Assembly: GCF_009649815.1 (NCBI RefSeq)
Contig: NZ_WJIC01000004.1
Location: 310,001 to 374,000 of the forward strand
DNA: 64,000 nt
Direction: 5' to 3'
From: Nocardia sp. SYP-A9097
GTDB taxonomy: Bacteria > Actinomycetota > Actinomycetes > Mycobacteriales > Mycobacteriaceae
This document shows positions 1 to 8,412 of this stretch, piece after piece (within the stretch, counting starts at the first letter, position 1; each line of letters opens with the position of its first letter). The notes beneath the pieces were generated by a model, which worked only from the letters and a program-made list of their open reading frames with translations, searched no databases and was not told where the DNA came from. Both the position numbers and the translations under genes were made by a program.

Positions 1-110
1 GGGGCTGCTCGACGTCGGTGACGGCAACCGGATCTACTGGGAACCAGTGGGAATCCCAACGGTCGGCCCGTGCTGGTGGTGCACGGCGGTCCGGGCGGCG
101 CCGACCGCGG
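1..110 (+). pseudogene. Proline iminopeptidase fragment (5' end outside window, frameshifted)
   Basis: Reading from base 2 gives GLLDVGDGNRIYWEPVG, the N-terminal pattern of alpha/beta-hydrolase proline iminopeptidases. The next family block, NPNGRPVLVVHGGPGG with the oxyanion-hole HGGPGG, is only readable one frame over, so a frameshift lies near base 50. After HGGPGG the homology stops and transposase-like sequence begins at about base 103. The catalytic Ser, Asp and His regions are absent, so this cannot make an active peptidase. Whether the 5' part is intact left of the window cannot be seen. Confidence 0.6.
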
Positions 111-270
111 CATCGGCGTCCGTATCGCCCGCAAGGGCATCGAGTCCGGTGACCGCCTCGGCCTCCACTGCTGGGTGGTCGAACGCACGATGTGCGCCGC
201 GAGGCGCTCTGTTGTATTCCTGGTGCAGCCGGGAGGGACTTGGAGGGAGGTTCTTGGGTCGAATGGCTGA
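103..270 (+). pseudogene. IS5-type DDE transposase C-terminal remnant
   Basis: The frame that carries HGGPGG continues as RIARKGIESGDRLGLHCWVVERTM. This resembles the C-terminal catalytic block of IS5/IS1647-type DDE transposases, where the pattern is R-R/K-G-I-E-S-x-x-R-L-G-x-x-R-W-V-V-E-R-T and the Glu of VERT is the third acidic catalytic residue. Only about 30 codons are recognisable; the following residues to the stop near 270 are not family-like. No terminal inverted repeats or target duplication were identified. I read it as a scar of an insertion into the iminopeptidase gene. Confidence 0.5.
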
Positions 271-415
271 CCTGATGCCGAAAGGCTAACGGGACAAGAG
301 CATGCCAGAGAATCCGGTGACCGGGCCCAGCGGTCGGGGACGGGGTGCCGGAGGGACCCGCGTGATATGGCGAAAGCTGGATTGCCTGAACCCTAATCTC
401 CAAACGTCCACCAAG

Positions 416-443
416 AAGGCCCGGTCCATCAGGACCGGGCCTT
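416..443. terminator. Strong hairpin terminator, orphaned
   Basis: A perfect 12-bp stem (416-427 with 432-443) with a 4-base ATCA loop and core AAGGCCCGGTCC, followed by a T-containing stretch. The terminator at 36441-36471 has nearly the same stem. No intact gene ends just upstream on the + strand, so it probably served the lost gene replaced by the pseudogene block. Bases 444-676 hold no supported gene; an imperfect palindrome around 492-510 (centre GTGCAC) could be an operator for the cupin gene. Confidence 0.8.
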
Positions 444-676
444 CGTCGTTTGCCTTGGGGTTGCCTTGTGGAGGGGATCGCAGGGGAATAGCATGTGGTG
501 CACATCACATCACGATCGTTTGGGTGTGGCGGATAGTCGACATCACCGCGGGTGGGGTGGGTGTCTTTTGAGACCGCGAACAGCGGCGGTGGTTATGGCG
601 CAGATGGAGAGTGTCTTCGGGGCTTGGGGTTCCGGCTATTGCCTGCTGTCGCAATGCGATTCAGAGGAGAGCTGTC

Positions 677-1039
677 ATGTCCGGTTTGGTGCGTAAGACT
701 TTTGATTCGCCTGAGGAGACTCGACCCTTCGAACAAGGGAAGGGCCGGCTTGATCTGGTCAATCTGGAGGCTGGGCCGGTGGGGCGGGCGGTGTTCGAGC
801 CTGGGTGGCGGTGGTCGGAGCATGTGAAGCCGATCGCTCAGACCGATAGTTGTCAGGCGGCGCATATGGGTTACTGCGTGTCGGGTCACATGGTGGTGGC
901 CATGGATGACGGTGGGCAACAGGAATATGTGCCAGGGGATTTCATGGTTGTGCCGCCGGGGCATGACGCGTGGGTTGTGGGGGACGAAGCCTGTGTGATG
1001 ATCGACTGGCAGGGTGTCGCCGATTACGCCAAGCGGTAG
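677..1039 (+). CDS. Cupin-domain protein
   Basis: A 120-aa single-domain cupin of unknown substrate. The two conserved blocks are visible: EPGWRWSEHVKP (residues about 41-52), corresponding to cupin motif 1, and the turn YVPGDFMVVPPGHDAWVV (about 84-101), corresponding to motif 2 with its PGH. In motif 1 only one His is present and metal ligands are incomplete, so it may bind a small molecule rather than catalyse. The start is the ATG preceded by GAGGAGA at good spacing, not an upstream GTG/ATG. It lies 27 bases before the methyltransferase gene and is likely co-transcribed with it. Confidence 0.8.
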   Translation: MSGLVRKTFDSPEETRPFEQGKGRLDLVNLEAGPVGRAVFEPGWRWSEHVKPIAQTDSCQAAHMGYCVSGHMVVAMDDGGQQEYVPGDFMVVPPGHDAWVVGDEACVMIDWQGVADYAKR

Positions 1040-1066
1040 ACCGAATTCATCGGGAATCGAGATGTC

Positions 1067-2173
1067 ATGTCGGATGGTACACAAACCATGAATACGACTG
1101 AGCCCGCGGATGCGGAATTCGCTGCGCGGGCAGAGGCTTTCGGCAATCGGATGCTCGAGGTCATCAATGACGGATTTCTGACCCTGATGGTCAGTATCGG
1201 TCATCAGACCGGATTGTTCGACGTGATGAGTTCATTGCCTCCCGCTACCAGCGAGGATATTGCTCACGCCGCGAAGCTGAATGAGCGCTATGTCCGTGAG
1301 TGGTTGTCCGCGCTCACCGTCGGCAGGATTGTCGACTACGACCCCGGCGCACGTACATTCGCCTTGCCTCCCGAGCATGCCGCGGCCGTGACCAGGGCAG
1401 CAGGTCCGGAGAATATCGCGGCGTTCGCGCAGTACATTCCGCTGGCCGCCAGTGTCGAACCCGAGATTGTCGACTGTTTTCGAAACGGTGGCGGGGTGCC
1501 ATACTCGAAGTACGGTCGATTCCAGCAGCTCATGGCAGAGGAAAGCGCCGGGATTCACGATGTCGCGCTCATCGACGTCACCATAGCCCTGGTCCCTGGT
1601 CTGCCCGAACGGCTAAGGGCGGGAATGGAAGTCGCGGATGTCGGCTGCGGTAGCGGGCATGCTCTCAACTTGCTCGGCCGGGAGTTTCCGAACAGTCGAT
1701 TCATCGGCTACGACTTCTCCGAGGAAGGTATCGCGGCGGGTCGCGCGGAGGCCGAGGCGATGGGGGTGACCAATACCCGGTTCGAGGTTCGCGATGTCAC
1801 GAATCTGGGTATGTCCCACCAATTCGACCTGATCACCGCATTCGACACCATCCACGATCAGGCGCACCCGGCGCAGGTCCTGCGCGGCATTGCCGAGGCA
1901 TTGAAGGACGACGGCACATTTCTGATGGTGGATGTCCGTGCCTCCAGCAATCTGGAAGAAAATTTGGAGCATCCCCTCGCGACGGGCATGTACGCCATCT
2001 CCACAATGCATTGCATGACAGTGTCTTTGGCGCTCGACGGCGATGGACTCGGGACCATGTGGGGCGAGCAGGTCGCAACCCGCATGCTCCATGAAGCCGG
2101 ATTCGCCTTCGTCGATATCGAGCACGTCGCCGCCGACATCCTCAATAGCTACTACATCGCTCGAAAGGCTTGA
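1067..2173 (+). CDS. Class I SAM-dependent methyltransferase, Rv2258c-like
   Basis: 368 aa. An N-terminal winged-helix dimerisation domain (about residues 35-105) precedes a Rossmann-fold methyltransferase domain. SAM-binding motif I is VADVGCGSGHAL (about 189-200), followed by the acidic end of strand 2 (FIGYDFS). Domain order and length match the Mycobacterium tuberculosis Rv2258c family, whose substrate is unknown. A second in-frame ATG at 1088 lacks a ribosome site, so the upstream ATG is kept. It probably forms a small transcription unit with the cupin gene. Function beyond methyl transfer is not predictable from sequence. Confidence 0.85.
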   Translation: MSDGTQTMNTTEPADAEFAARAEAFGNRMLEVINDGFLTLMVSIGHQTGLFDVMSSLPPATSEDIAHAAKLNERYVREWLSALTVGRIVDYDPGARTFALPPEHAAAVTRAAGPENIAAFAQYIPLAASVEPEIVDCFRNGGGVPYSKYGRFQQLMAEESAGIHDVALIDVTIALVPGLPERLRAGMEVADVGCGSGHALNLLGREFPNSRFIGYDFSEEGIAAGRAEAEAMGVTNTRFEVRDVTNLGMSHQFDLITAFDTIHDQAHPAQVLRGIAEALKDDGTFLMVDVRASSNLEENLEHPLATGMYAISTMHCMTVSLALDGDGLGTMWGEQVATRMLHEAGFAFVDIEHVAADILNSYYIARKA

Positions 2174-2436
2174 TGCGCCAGGACTTTTCAGTCCGTCAGT
2201 CAATCCCGCTGCACTCGCTGTCGAGTGCTTGGCGAGGTCGGTTGGTCTGCCGCATCGGTGTTCTGGCATCTCGGGGAGCTTGGTGAAGGATTCAGATGGC
2301 CCTGGAACGTGGCTCTCGTAGGGGCTTCGGGTGATCGTTGAGCGTGGCTACATGAACCTCGAGGGATCGGGCGTTGTTCCGGTTGACCCGCGGTTGCTAC
2401 TTCTTGAACTCGGTATTCGGTTCGGAAGGAACAACA

Positions 2437-2961
2437 TTGAAGAACGCAGTAGCGACGGGGTCGCAGGTGTCCGCGGTGGTTTCGCTGATTGTCGCGATGG
2501 TTACGACCGGGTTGTTGGCGGGCGTGTTCTACGCGTACGCGTGCTCGGTCATGATCGGGTTGGGGAAGTTCGATGACAAGACGTATGTCGAGGTGATGAA
2601 CAAGATCAATGTGGTGATCGTCAATCCGGTTTTCATGCTGAGTTTCCTTGGGTCGGTTGCCTTTTCGATTCTTGCGGCGCTGCTGCATCTACGGTCGGAT
2701 CTGCGGCCGGTGCTGATTTGGGTTGGGGTGGCGGTGGCGTTGAATCTGGTGAGTCTGATCGTCACGTCCGGGTTCAATGTGCCGTTGAACGACCAGTTGG
2801 CCACCGCTACCGACGCGCAGGGTGTGGTCGACTACGCGGGGTTGCGGAAGGATTTCGAGATGCCTTGGCTGACCTGGAATATCGTGCGGGCGCTGGCCAA
2901 TACCGGTGCGCTCGCGGTGCTCGGCTGGGCCCTCGTTCAGCATGGTCGCCTCACCCGCTGA
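2437..2961 (+). CDS. DUF1772 membrane protein
   Basis: 174 aa with four predicted membrane segments: about 10-32 (AVVSLIVAMVTTGLLAGVFY), 60-80, 85-105 and 145-165. The pattern fits DUF1772, a small integral-membrane family that includes anthrone-oxygenase-like proteins; the role here is unknown. I choose a TTG start at 2437 because AAGGA lies 6-7 bases upstream and it begins just before the first helix; an upstream TTG at 2374 has no ribosome site. Bases 2174-2436 upstream contain no supported gene. Confidence 0.8.
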   Translation: MKNAVATGSQVSAVVSLIVAMVTTGLLAGVFYAYACSVMIGLGKFDDKTYVEVMNKINVVIVNPVFMLSFLGSVAFSILAALLHLRSDLRPVLIWVGVAVALNLVSLIVTSGFNVPLNDQLATATDAQGVVDYAGLRKDFEMPWLTWNIVRALANTGALAVLGWALVQHGRLTR

Positions 2962-2964
2962 AGA

Positions 2965-3253
2965 GTTGGCATTGCTGTCCTGGTCCACTGACCTGGTACG
3001 AAACAGCTGTGATCAAGCAGCAGCTGCGCGGCTGGTCGTCCTCGTTGGCGCGGGTGAGATCGTGCACGCGTTCCCCGAGCATGTGACGCGCTACTGAACG
3101 AGCCGATCCAGGCTCTCACGAAGGTCGTGCACGACTTGGGCCTGGCACCGGCGTCATCGCCCAGTTGACCGGTTCGGTGGGCGCGGGCCGGCTCGAGACG
3201 GCCCGCGGGTCGATTGCCGCCGCGGATACCGGTATCGTCGCCGCAGATGAGTA
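2965..3253 (+). other. Possible degenerate coding remnant, unidentified
   Basis: About 290 bases between DUF1772 and the GT87 gene contain pieces of plausible protein in different + frames (for example LVVLVGAGEIVHAFPEH, then VIAQLTGSVGAGRLETARG ending at a stop that overlaps the next start). Codon use looks coding but no single frame is open. I cannot name the family; it may be a frameshifted small regulator. No promoter or terminator hairpin was recognised. Confidence 0.25.
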
Positions 3254-4494
3254 GTTCCACCGCTGTCGAGATGCCGAAGCCGCTGGACCGCCGTTTCGGC
3301 CGGGCGATGTGGCTGGTTCCGCCGTTGCTCGCGGCCTTCACCGCACTGTGTCTGACGCGACCCATCTGGCCGTTCACCCGGATTACCGGCGGGTTCATCG
3401 ATCTGCAGGTGTATCGGATCGGGATCGATACGCTGCGCGACGGCGGCGACCTGTACGGCCAGTTGCCACAGACCACCATCGGGATCGGGCTGCCGTTCAT
3501 CTATCCGCCGTTCGCCGCGCTGATCCTGTCGCCGTTCGCGTTGCTGCCGTGGACCGCGGCCGCGTTCGGATTCTTCGTGACCTCGGTCGCGGCGCTGGCG
3601 CTCTCGCTGTATGTGGTCGCTCGCCGGATCTGGGCGGGCGAGGACCGGCGTCTGCTGGCGCTGTTCGCGACCGCTTGCGCGACACCGTTGGCGCTGCTGC
3701 TGGAACCGGTCCGCTCGACCCTGGATTTCGGTCAGGTCAATCTGTTGCTGATGGCGCTGGTGGTGGCCGACTGCCTGACGGAGAAGCCGAAGTGGAAGCG
3801 CGGCATGCTGGTCGGTATCGCCGCCGCGGTGAAGTTGACCCCGGCCGCGTTCGTGCTCTATTTCCTGATTCGTCGCGACTATCGGGCTGCCGCCACCGCC
3901 GCGATCACCGGTACGGCCGCGACGCTGCTGGCCTTCCCGGTGCTGCCCAAATCGTCGATGGAGTACTGGTTCGGCGGGCTCGGCAATGTCTCCGGTTTGA
4001 GCGGTTCGGCCTTTCATACCAATCAGTCGATTCAAGCTGTACTGGCGCGGTTCGAGATTCACAAGCCACTGTTCACCGTCCTGTGGCTGGTGCTCGGCGC
4101 GATGGTGCTGGCGCTGGTGGTAGCCGCAATGCGGCAGGCCGTGGACTTCCCGCCGCTGGCGTTGGCGATCAATGCCGTCTTCACCCTGCTGGTCTCTCCG
4201 ATCTCGTGGTCGCATCACTGGGTGTGGATCGCCCCGGCGCTGCTCGCGATGGTCGGTTACGCGACTCGGCTGCCCTGGCGTGGTGCGGTGGGCTGGTACG
4301 TGGTCACCGTGCTCACCGCCGCGATCTTCGTGTACGGCCCGCAGAATTGGGTGCCGGGCGGCGACAACCACGAAACATCGTGGACGCCTTGGCAACACGT
4401 CTATGGCAATGCCTACGTCTGGCTCAGCGTGCTGCTGGTGGTGCTGTATCTGGTCACCGCCCGCCGGACCGGAAAACTCGGAAAGCCGTTGTGA
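3247..4494 (+). CDS. GT87-family membrane mannosyltransferase (DUF2029)
   Basis: About 415 aa, very hydrophobic, with roughly ten membrane segments. The family signature is the acidic motif FIDLQVYR (about 50-57) just after the first helix, containing the catalytic Asp of GT-C polyprenol-phosphomannose-dependent enzymes. The loop IYPPFAALILSP and the later DFGQVNLLLMAL are also typical of actinobacterial DUF2029/GT87 proteins such as PimE and the alpha-1,2-mannosyltransferases that branch lipomannan and lipoarabinomannan. Acceptor specificity cannot be assigned. The ATG at 3247 is preferred over a TTG 33 bases upstream; neither has a strong ribosome site. Confidence 0.8.
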   Translation: MSSSTAVEMPKPLDRRFGRAMWLVPPLLAAFTALCLTRPIWPFTRITGGFIDLQVYRIGIDTLRDGGDLYGQLPQTTIGIGLPFIYPPFAALILSPFALLPWTAAAFGFFVTSVAALALSLYVVARRIWAGEDRRLLALFATACATPLALLLEPVRSTLDFGQVNLLLMALVVADCLTEKPKWKRGMLVGIAAAVKLTPAAFVLYFLIRRDYRAAATAAITGTAATLLAFPVLPKSSMEYWFGGLGNVSGLSGSAFHTNQSIQAVLARFEIHKPLFTVLWLVLGAMVLALVVAAMRQAVDFPPLALAINAVFTLLVSPISWSHHWVWIAPALLAMVGYATRLPWRGAVGWYVVTVLTAAIFVYGPQNWVPGGDNHETSWTPWQHVYGNAYVWLSVLLVVLYLVTARRTGKLGKPL

Positions 4495-4502
4495 CCTCAC
4501 CT

Positions 4503-4523
4503 TTTACGTGATTTCGACGTAAA
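4503..4523. promoter_or_regulatory. Inverted-repeat operator candidate
   Basis: A perfect 7-bp inverted repeat TTTACGT-N7-ACGTAAA lies in the AT-richer gap upstream of the phage-derived operon, about 87 bases before its first start codon. TAGGAT at 4557-4562 could be a -10 element. The symmetry suits a dimeric repressor, but no regulator gene is adjacent. Confidence 0.4.
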
Positions 4524-4609
4524 TTCCGGTGCGGATCAGGCATTGGATTTTCTACCTTAGGATCGGCGGCGATCAAGGCCGCCGGCAGTATCCACCGGGG
4601 GGAAGACCA

Positions 4610-5257
4610 ATGACCGACACCCTTTTCGCTGACGTGTCCGCTTTTCAGGCATCCGTCGACGACGACTATCCGTATCAAGTCCTGTCGTTTCGCAGCAACG
4701 ACGGCACCTATCGCGACAGTCAGTTCGCGCACAACTACCAATGGGCCACGGCCGCTGCGGATTCCGGGCGCCTGGCGTGCTTCATCGTCTACTTCTACTG
4801 GCGTCCCAACTGGCAAGAAACAGTGCAGACCTGCATCGACATGGTCACCGAGGCGGGCGGTCCGCATCCGCGCATGAGCGTGATGGTCGATGTCGAACGG
4901 GGTGGAAATCCATCCGGCGACCAGTCCGAGGGTGTCAACCGCGCCTACTGGGCCGTCGCCGACTGGTTGGGGGATCCGCGCCGCGTCATCGGTTACGCCA
5001 ATGCCGGTGACTTCGCGACCATGTGGCCGACCCGGCCCGATGGACTGCGCGTGATCGCCGCGGGGTACGGCCGGGATCCGCGGCTGCCGGGTCAGGTCGC
5101 GCACCAGTACACCGATGGACAGGGTTGGGGCGGTGGGCTTCCCGAGGGTTGTGCACCGTTCGGTTCCTGCGACATGAACAGCGCCGATGGTCTGTCACCC
5201 GATGAGTTCGCCGCCGCCTGCGGCATCGTCGCCGTGGACAGCGGGGTCCGGTCATGA
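4610..5257 (+). CDS. GH25-like lysozyme/endolysin-type protein
   Basis: 215 aa, no signal peptide. It begins with the GH25-type strand TLFADVSAFQ (Asp 8) and has the catalytic-like pair MVDVERGG (Asp 94, Glu 96) and a late strand VAHQYTDGQGWGGG, matching the beta/alpha-barrel layout of GH25 muramidases found in actinobacteriophage lysins. Lack of a secretion signal fits a holin-dependent or cytoplasmic phage-derived protein. The start has an unusually strong ribosome site (GGGGGGAAG). The stop overlaps the next start (ATGA), so translation is probably coupled. Enzymatic activity is inferred. Confidence 0.7.
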   Translation: MTDTLFADVSAFQASVDDDYPYQVLSFRSNDGTYRDSQFAHNYQWATAAADSGRLACFIVYFYWRPNWQETVQTCIDMVTEAGGPHPRMSVMVDVERGGNPSGDQSEGVNRAYWAVADWLGDPRRVIGYANAGDFATMWPTRPDGLRVIAAGYGRDPRLPGQVAHQYTDGQGWGGGLPEGCAPFGSCDMNSADGLSPDEFAAACGIVAVDSGVRS

Positions 5258-5361
5258 TCGACGTTCTCATGCTGCCCGGTACGTTCTGCCCGCACGGCGG
5301 CGACAACATCGGCGAGGAGTTCCCGCGCGACGTCGACGCGTTGAATCAGGAGGTCTCCTGA
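5254..5361 (+). CDS. 35-aa small protein in phage-like operon
   Basis: An ATG overlaps the stop of the lysozyme gene (ATGA) and the stop overlaps the next start (TGATG), so this tiny frame is locked between its neighbours. The peptide starts MIDVLMLPGTFCPHGGDN, like the first strand and turn of alpha/beta hydrolases, but ends after 35 residues. It may be the stub of a truncated hydrolase or a leader that couples translation. An AGGAGG inside its end serves the next gene. Confidence 0.5.
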   Translation: MIDVLMLPGTFCPHGGDNIGEEFPRDVDALNQEVS

Positions 5362-5900
5362 TGCCCTTTCTTGGTGAATATGCTGTGGTCGTCGAGGAAG
5401 TCGACGCGGTCAGCTGGCGAATGCGGGTTCCGCTCACCTATCGCGCCGCCACTCACGTCTTCACCGTGCCGGTGGGGTTCGTCACCGATTTCGCCTCGGT
5501 GCCAAGACCTTTGATCTGGTTGATCCCGCGCTACGGCACCTACACCCGTGCGGCGATCCTGCACGACTATCTGTGCGAGTACGAACCGGTCGGCCGGTCG
5601 GACGCCGACGGTATCTTCCGACGGGTACTGCGCGAGTGCGGGGTCTCGAGACCTCAGCGTTGGATGATGTGGGCCGCTGTACGGTTCGGCGGCCGCATGG
5701 CCGGCGCCGGGGGACGCGAATGGCTTCAGTTTCTGCTGATCGCGCTGCCTGCGGTGCTGATCCTCGCGGTGCCGTTCCTTATCGACTGGCTCTTCCTGCT
5801 GCTGTTTCGGCTGTGTACCGACGATGGGGAACGCGCCACCGTCATTCCACTGCAGCCGAGCGTGGAGTCGGCAATCCAGTCGCAGGAACAGCGGGCCTAG
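5361..5900 (+). CDS. DUF1353 protein with C-terminal membrane helix
   Basis: 179 aa. The DUF1353 core contains VPVGFVTDFASVPRPLIWL (about 37-55) and the ILHDYLC block (about 66-72) with a conserved His-Asp pair. The family is common in tailed phages and prophages; its biochemical role is unknown. Here a long hydrophobic helix (about 121-149) has been added after the domain, which would anchor it to the membrane with the domain inside. It is translationally coupled to the two preceding genes and ends 8 bases from a convergent gene. Confidence 0.75.
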   Translation: MPFLGEYAVVVEEVDAVSWRMRVPLTYRAATHVFTVPVGFVTDFASVPRPLIWLIPRYGTYTRAAILHDYLCEYEPVGRSDADGIFRRVLRECGVSRPQRWMMWAAVRFGGRMAGAGGREWLQFLLIALPAVLILAVPFLIDWLFLLLFRLCTDDGERATVIPLQPSVESAIQSQEQRA

Positions 5901-5908
5901 GGATCGGG

Positions 5909-7060
5909 TCAGGGGAGCGGCGGGGGTCGGTCCGGGACCAGCAGGGTGGCGATCGCGGCGCCGATAGGGATGGCGTTGTCCTTATCGGCGTCGGCGGTGG
6001 GGCCGAGGGTGCCGTAGACGACAACCGTGGTCGAGGTTTTGCTGTCATAGAAGGCCACGCCGTTGTATCCGCCGTACGACGGATTCATGAAGAGCCAATC
6101 GCCCATGTGCGGGACGCCGAAGGCGAAGTATTTCTGAGCCGTGAGGGGTCCGAGGCCGGCGGTGGAGGGCCCCATCATCTGCTGGAATTGCTTGTCGGAG
6201 AGCAGTTCTCCCTTACCGAGGGCGCGGACCCAGCGGCCGACGTCGGTGACGGTGGAGTTCATATTGCCGCTGTGCAGGAAGGCCGTCGGGTTCCAGAAGG
6301 TGGCGTCCTCGAAGATTTTCCGCTCGTCGGTGTACCCGTGCAGAATCGGCGCTTCGATCTGAGCGGTGAGCACGACGTGAGTCCGGCTCATGCCGAGCGG
6401 ATTCAGGACGTACTGGGCGATCAGGTCGCCGAGTGGTTTACCGGTGGCCCGCTGCATGACCTCGCCGAGTACGACCAGGTCGCTGTGGGCGTAGGCGAAG
6501 CTGGTTCCGGGGTCGAACAGCGGTGGCCGGGCATTGGCCAGGTCGAAGAGTTCCTGGGCGGTCCAGGTATGGAATGGGTTGTCGCCGAAGCGTTTCAGGA
6601 ATTCGGGGTCGGTGACATAGTCGGAGATTCCCGAGGTGCTGTTTGCGAGCATTCGCGGGGTGATCCGATCGGCGCGCGGGAAGTCCGGCAGCCAGCGGGA
6701 AATCGGCGCGTCCAGGCGCAGCGCACCGGTTCCATCCAGGTGCCAGAGCACGGTGGACAGCATCGGCTCCATCGGCTGACCGACTCGTAGCCGCATGTCG
6801 GTGCTCGCCGGCACGCCCAGGGGTGAGCCCCCCGCCGCGCCGACGACAACCTCTTCTTTGCCCCGCCAAACCCCGAAAACCGCTGCGCTGAGGTCGAGTT
6901 CGGCCATCTTGGCATGAACGATGTCGACAATTCGGGCGGCTTCGGGGGACTGGGTTCCGGACCCCTGCGAGCTTGTACTGCGGTCCGACCCACACGCATA
7001 GATGGCGAAGGTGAGCGCCAGCACGGCACCTACTCGACATCGAGTCGACACACTCATCAT
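5909..7060 (-). CDS. Lipoprotein of the beta-lactamase/PBP serine-hydrolase fold, catalytic residues missing
   Basis: 383 aa from an ATG with GAAGGG upstream; an upstream GTG is not needed. A signal peptide ends in a lipobox-like IYAC with Cys 23. The rest aligns with class C beta-lactamase-like serine hydrolases (RLDAPISRWLPDF; ITPRMLANSTSGISDY). The SxxK position reads Q-P-M-E (residues 95-98), so both nucleophile Ser and general-base Lys are absent, and the YxN position reads YAH (190-192). It should not hydrolyse through the family mechanism and may instead bind peptidoglycan or lipid outside the membrane. I believe related mycobacterial lipoproteins share the GQPMEP variant, from memory only. 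Confidence 0.75.
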   Translation of the reverse strand: MMSVSTRCRVGAVLALTFAIYACGSDRSTSSQGSGTQSPEAARIVDIVHAKMAELDLSAAVFGVWRGKEEVVVGAAGGSPLGVPASTDMRLRVGQPMEPMLSTVLWHLDGTGALRLDAPISRWLPDFPRADRITPRMLANSTSGISDYVTDPEFLKRFGDNPFHTWTAQELFDLANARPPLFDPGTSFAYAHSDLVVLGEVMQRATGKPLGDLIAQYVLNPLGMSRTHVVLTAQIEAPILHGYTDERKIFEDATFWNPTAFLHSGNMNSTVTDVGRWVRALGKGELLSDKQFQQMMGPSTAGLGPLTAQKYFAFGVPHMGDWLFMNPSYGGYNGVAFYDSKTSTTVVVYGTLGPTADADKDNAIPIGAAIATLLVPDRPPPLP

Positions 7061-7180
7061 GGCGAACCCTTCGCGGAAGACGGCCCGAGCTGTGTGCACC
7101 AGGGAATCTACGCTGGTAACCGACTCATAGCTATGGGCTATCCGCGCGTGCGGTCGCGCAGGGGTTCCTCCGGGCGTGTG

Positions 7181-7669
7181 TCACCGAGTACATCGGCATC
7201 GGCCGGGGTCGCGGCTGGTGTGTAATCGCTCGCTGGGTGGGACTCCGGCGACCAGGTCGGACCAGTCGTCGGCGAGGGCGGCCAGGCGATGCCAGGCGAT
7301 ATGTACGCGTTCCTCGGAGATGTCGGTGCTGGAGTGCAACAGGTGGTCGGCGTGGGCGTGGCAGGCGGCCATGCGGTCGACGACGCCGCCGAGTGCGATA
7401 GGTGGTATTCGGTGGGCGCAATACGAGCGGCGGGGTTGGGTGTTCATCCAGCCGTCGATGGTGGCGATCAGTTCGCTTCTGCGGCAGTCGATCTCGGCGG
7501 CGCGGGCGGGCTGGTCGAGGCGGTCGTGGTGGAGCTCGGCCAGGGTGCGGGCCGAGCGGAGTAGTGGATGATCGCCGGGTTGTTCGCCGCGGTGGCCGCC
7601 GAACGTGGCGAGCAGTTCATGCCAATCGGGCAGTCGCGAATCCGTCGCCACGTGCTCATGCCGGAACAT
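7181..7669 (-). CDS. DUF4254 protein
   Basis: 162 aa. The core LAELHHDRLDQPARAAE followed by IDCRRSELIATIDGWM is characteristic of DUF4254, a helical family often found in bacterial surface-polysaccharide regions and of unknown function. The start is an ATG (AAGG upstream) that overlaps the end of the preceding gene by 14 bases, indicating coupling. The C-terminal third has two His-rich helices (CHAHADHLLH). Confidence 0.7.
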   Translation of the reverse strand: MFRHEHVATDSRLPDWHELLATFGGHRGEQPGDHPLLRSARTLAELHHDRLDQPARAAEIDCRRSELIATIDGWMNTQPRRSYCAHRIPPIALGGVVDRMAACHAHADHLLHSSTDISEERVHIAWHRLAALADDWSDLVAGVPPSERLHTSRDPGRCRCTR

Positions 7670-8123
7670 TGTCCATACCTTCGAGTATCGACAGGCGGAT
7701 GGCGCCGAGAACCAGCCCGCGCTGCGGTAGTCGTAGTTGGCCCGGTGCGGGTTCACAGGCCCAGCGCCAGCCGATGGAGTCATCCGACCGAGGCAGCATG
7801 ACGCGGGTGCCGGGCTGGGAGAGGGAGACGCCCTGACATTCCAGGCGGCGCTGAAGTGGCTGGGGCACATCGTGATACGGCGCCGGCGGCGTAGTGAGGA
7901 ACGTCCAGCGGCGATTGCGCGGGTCGACAACGGCGGGTGTGGGCTGCGCGAGATAGCCGAGCCGTGCCCGAACGCGTTCACTCAGGCCGGTGGGCACGAC
8001 GATCGCCTCCAGTTCCTGCCCGGTGGTCAGGTATAACCGATCGGCGAATAGCTCCACGGGTAGCCCATACCGCGACCGCAGCAGATGAGCGGATTCGTAT
8101 GGGGAACAACATGATTCGAACAT
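7656..8123 (-). CDS. Hypothetical protein upstream of DUF4254 gene
   Basis: 155 aa, not recognised. The ATG has a perfect GGAGGTG five bases upstream, which fixes the start well inside a longer open frame. The protein is mixed alpha/beta with Arg-rich stretches, a GVSLSQPGTRVMLPRS turn and a C-terminal helix; no membrane segment or signal peptide. Overlap with the DUF4254 gene suggests a two-gene operon. Similar small proteins in actinobacteria are often auto-labelled primase-like; I do not see enough to support that. The 8124-8412 gap holds only two 11-base direct repeats (CGGCGCCGGGT at 8224 and 8260). Confidence 0.6.
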   Translation of the reverse strand: MFESCCSPYESAHLLRSRYGLPVELFADRLYLTTGQELEAIVVPTGLSERVRARLGYLAQPTPAVVDPRNRRWTFLTTPPAPYHDVPQPLQRRLECQGVSLSQPGTRVMLPRSDDSIGWRWACEPAPGQLRLPQRGLVLGAIRLSILEGMDNVPA

Positions 8124-8412
8124 GGGGGCACCTCCGGGCTGCGGTTGGAGTGCACCCGGCGACGAAGGCGCGCGGCATCCCGTGACCGACGCGATCGTGG
8201 GGGACGGGTTCGCATCGAAAACGCGGCGCCGGGTCCAGAATGCGGGTAGGACCTCAATCCGGCGCCGGGTGCGGAAACTATTGTGCGCCTTGCCCTTCGA
8301 TCCTTCGATGACGCCCCGATGGCATTCCGATGACCGACTGTTAACCCGGCATCCCGCAGACGGAAAAACCGCTGTGAGAGGACTCACTATCGAGATGCGC
8401 TGTCACGCGAGA

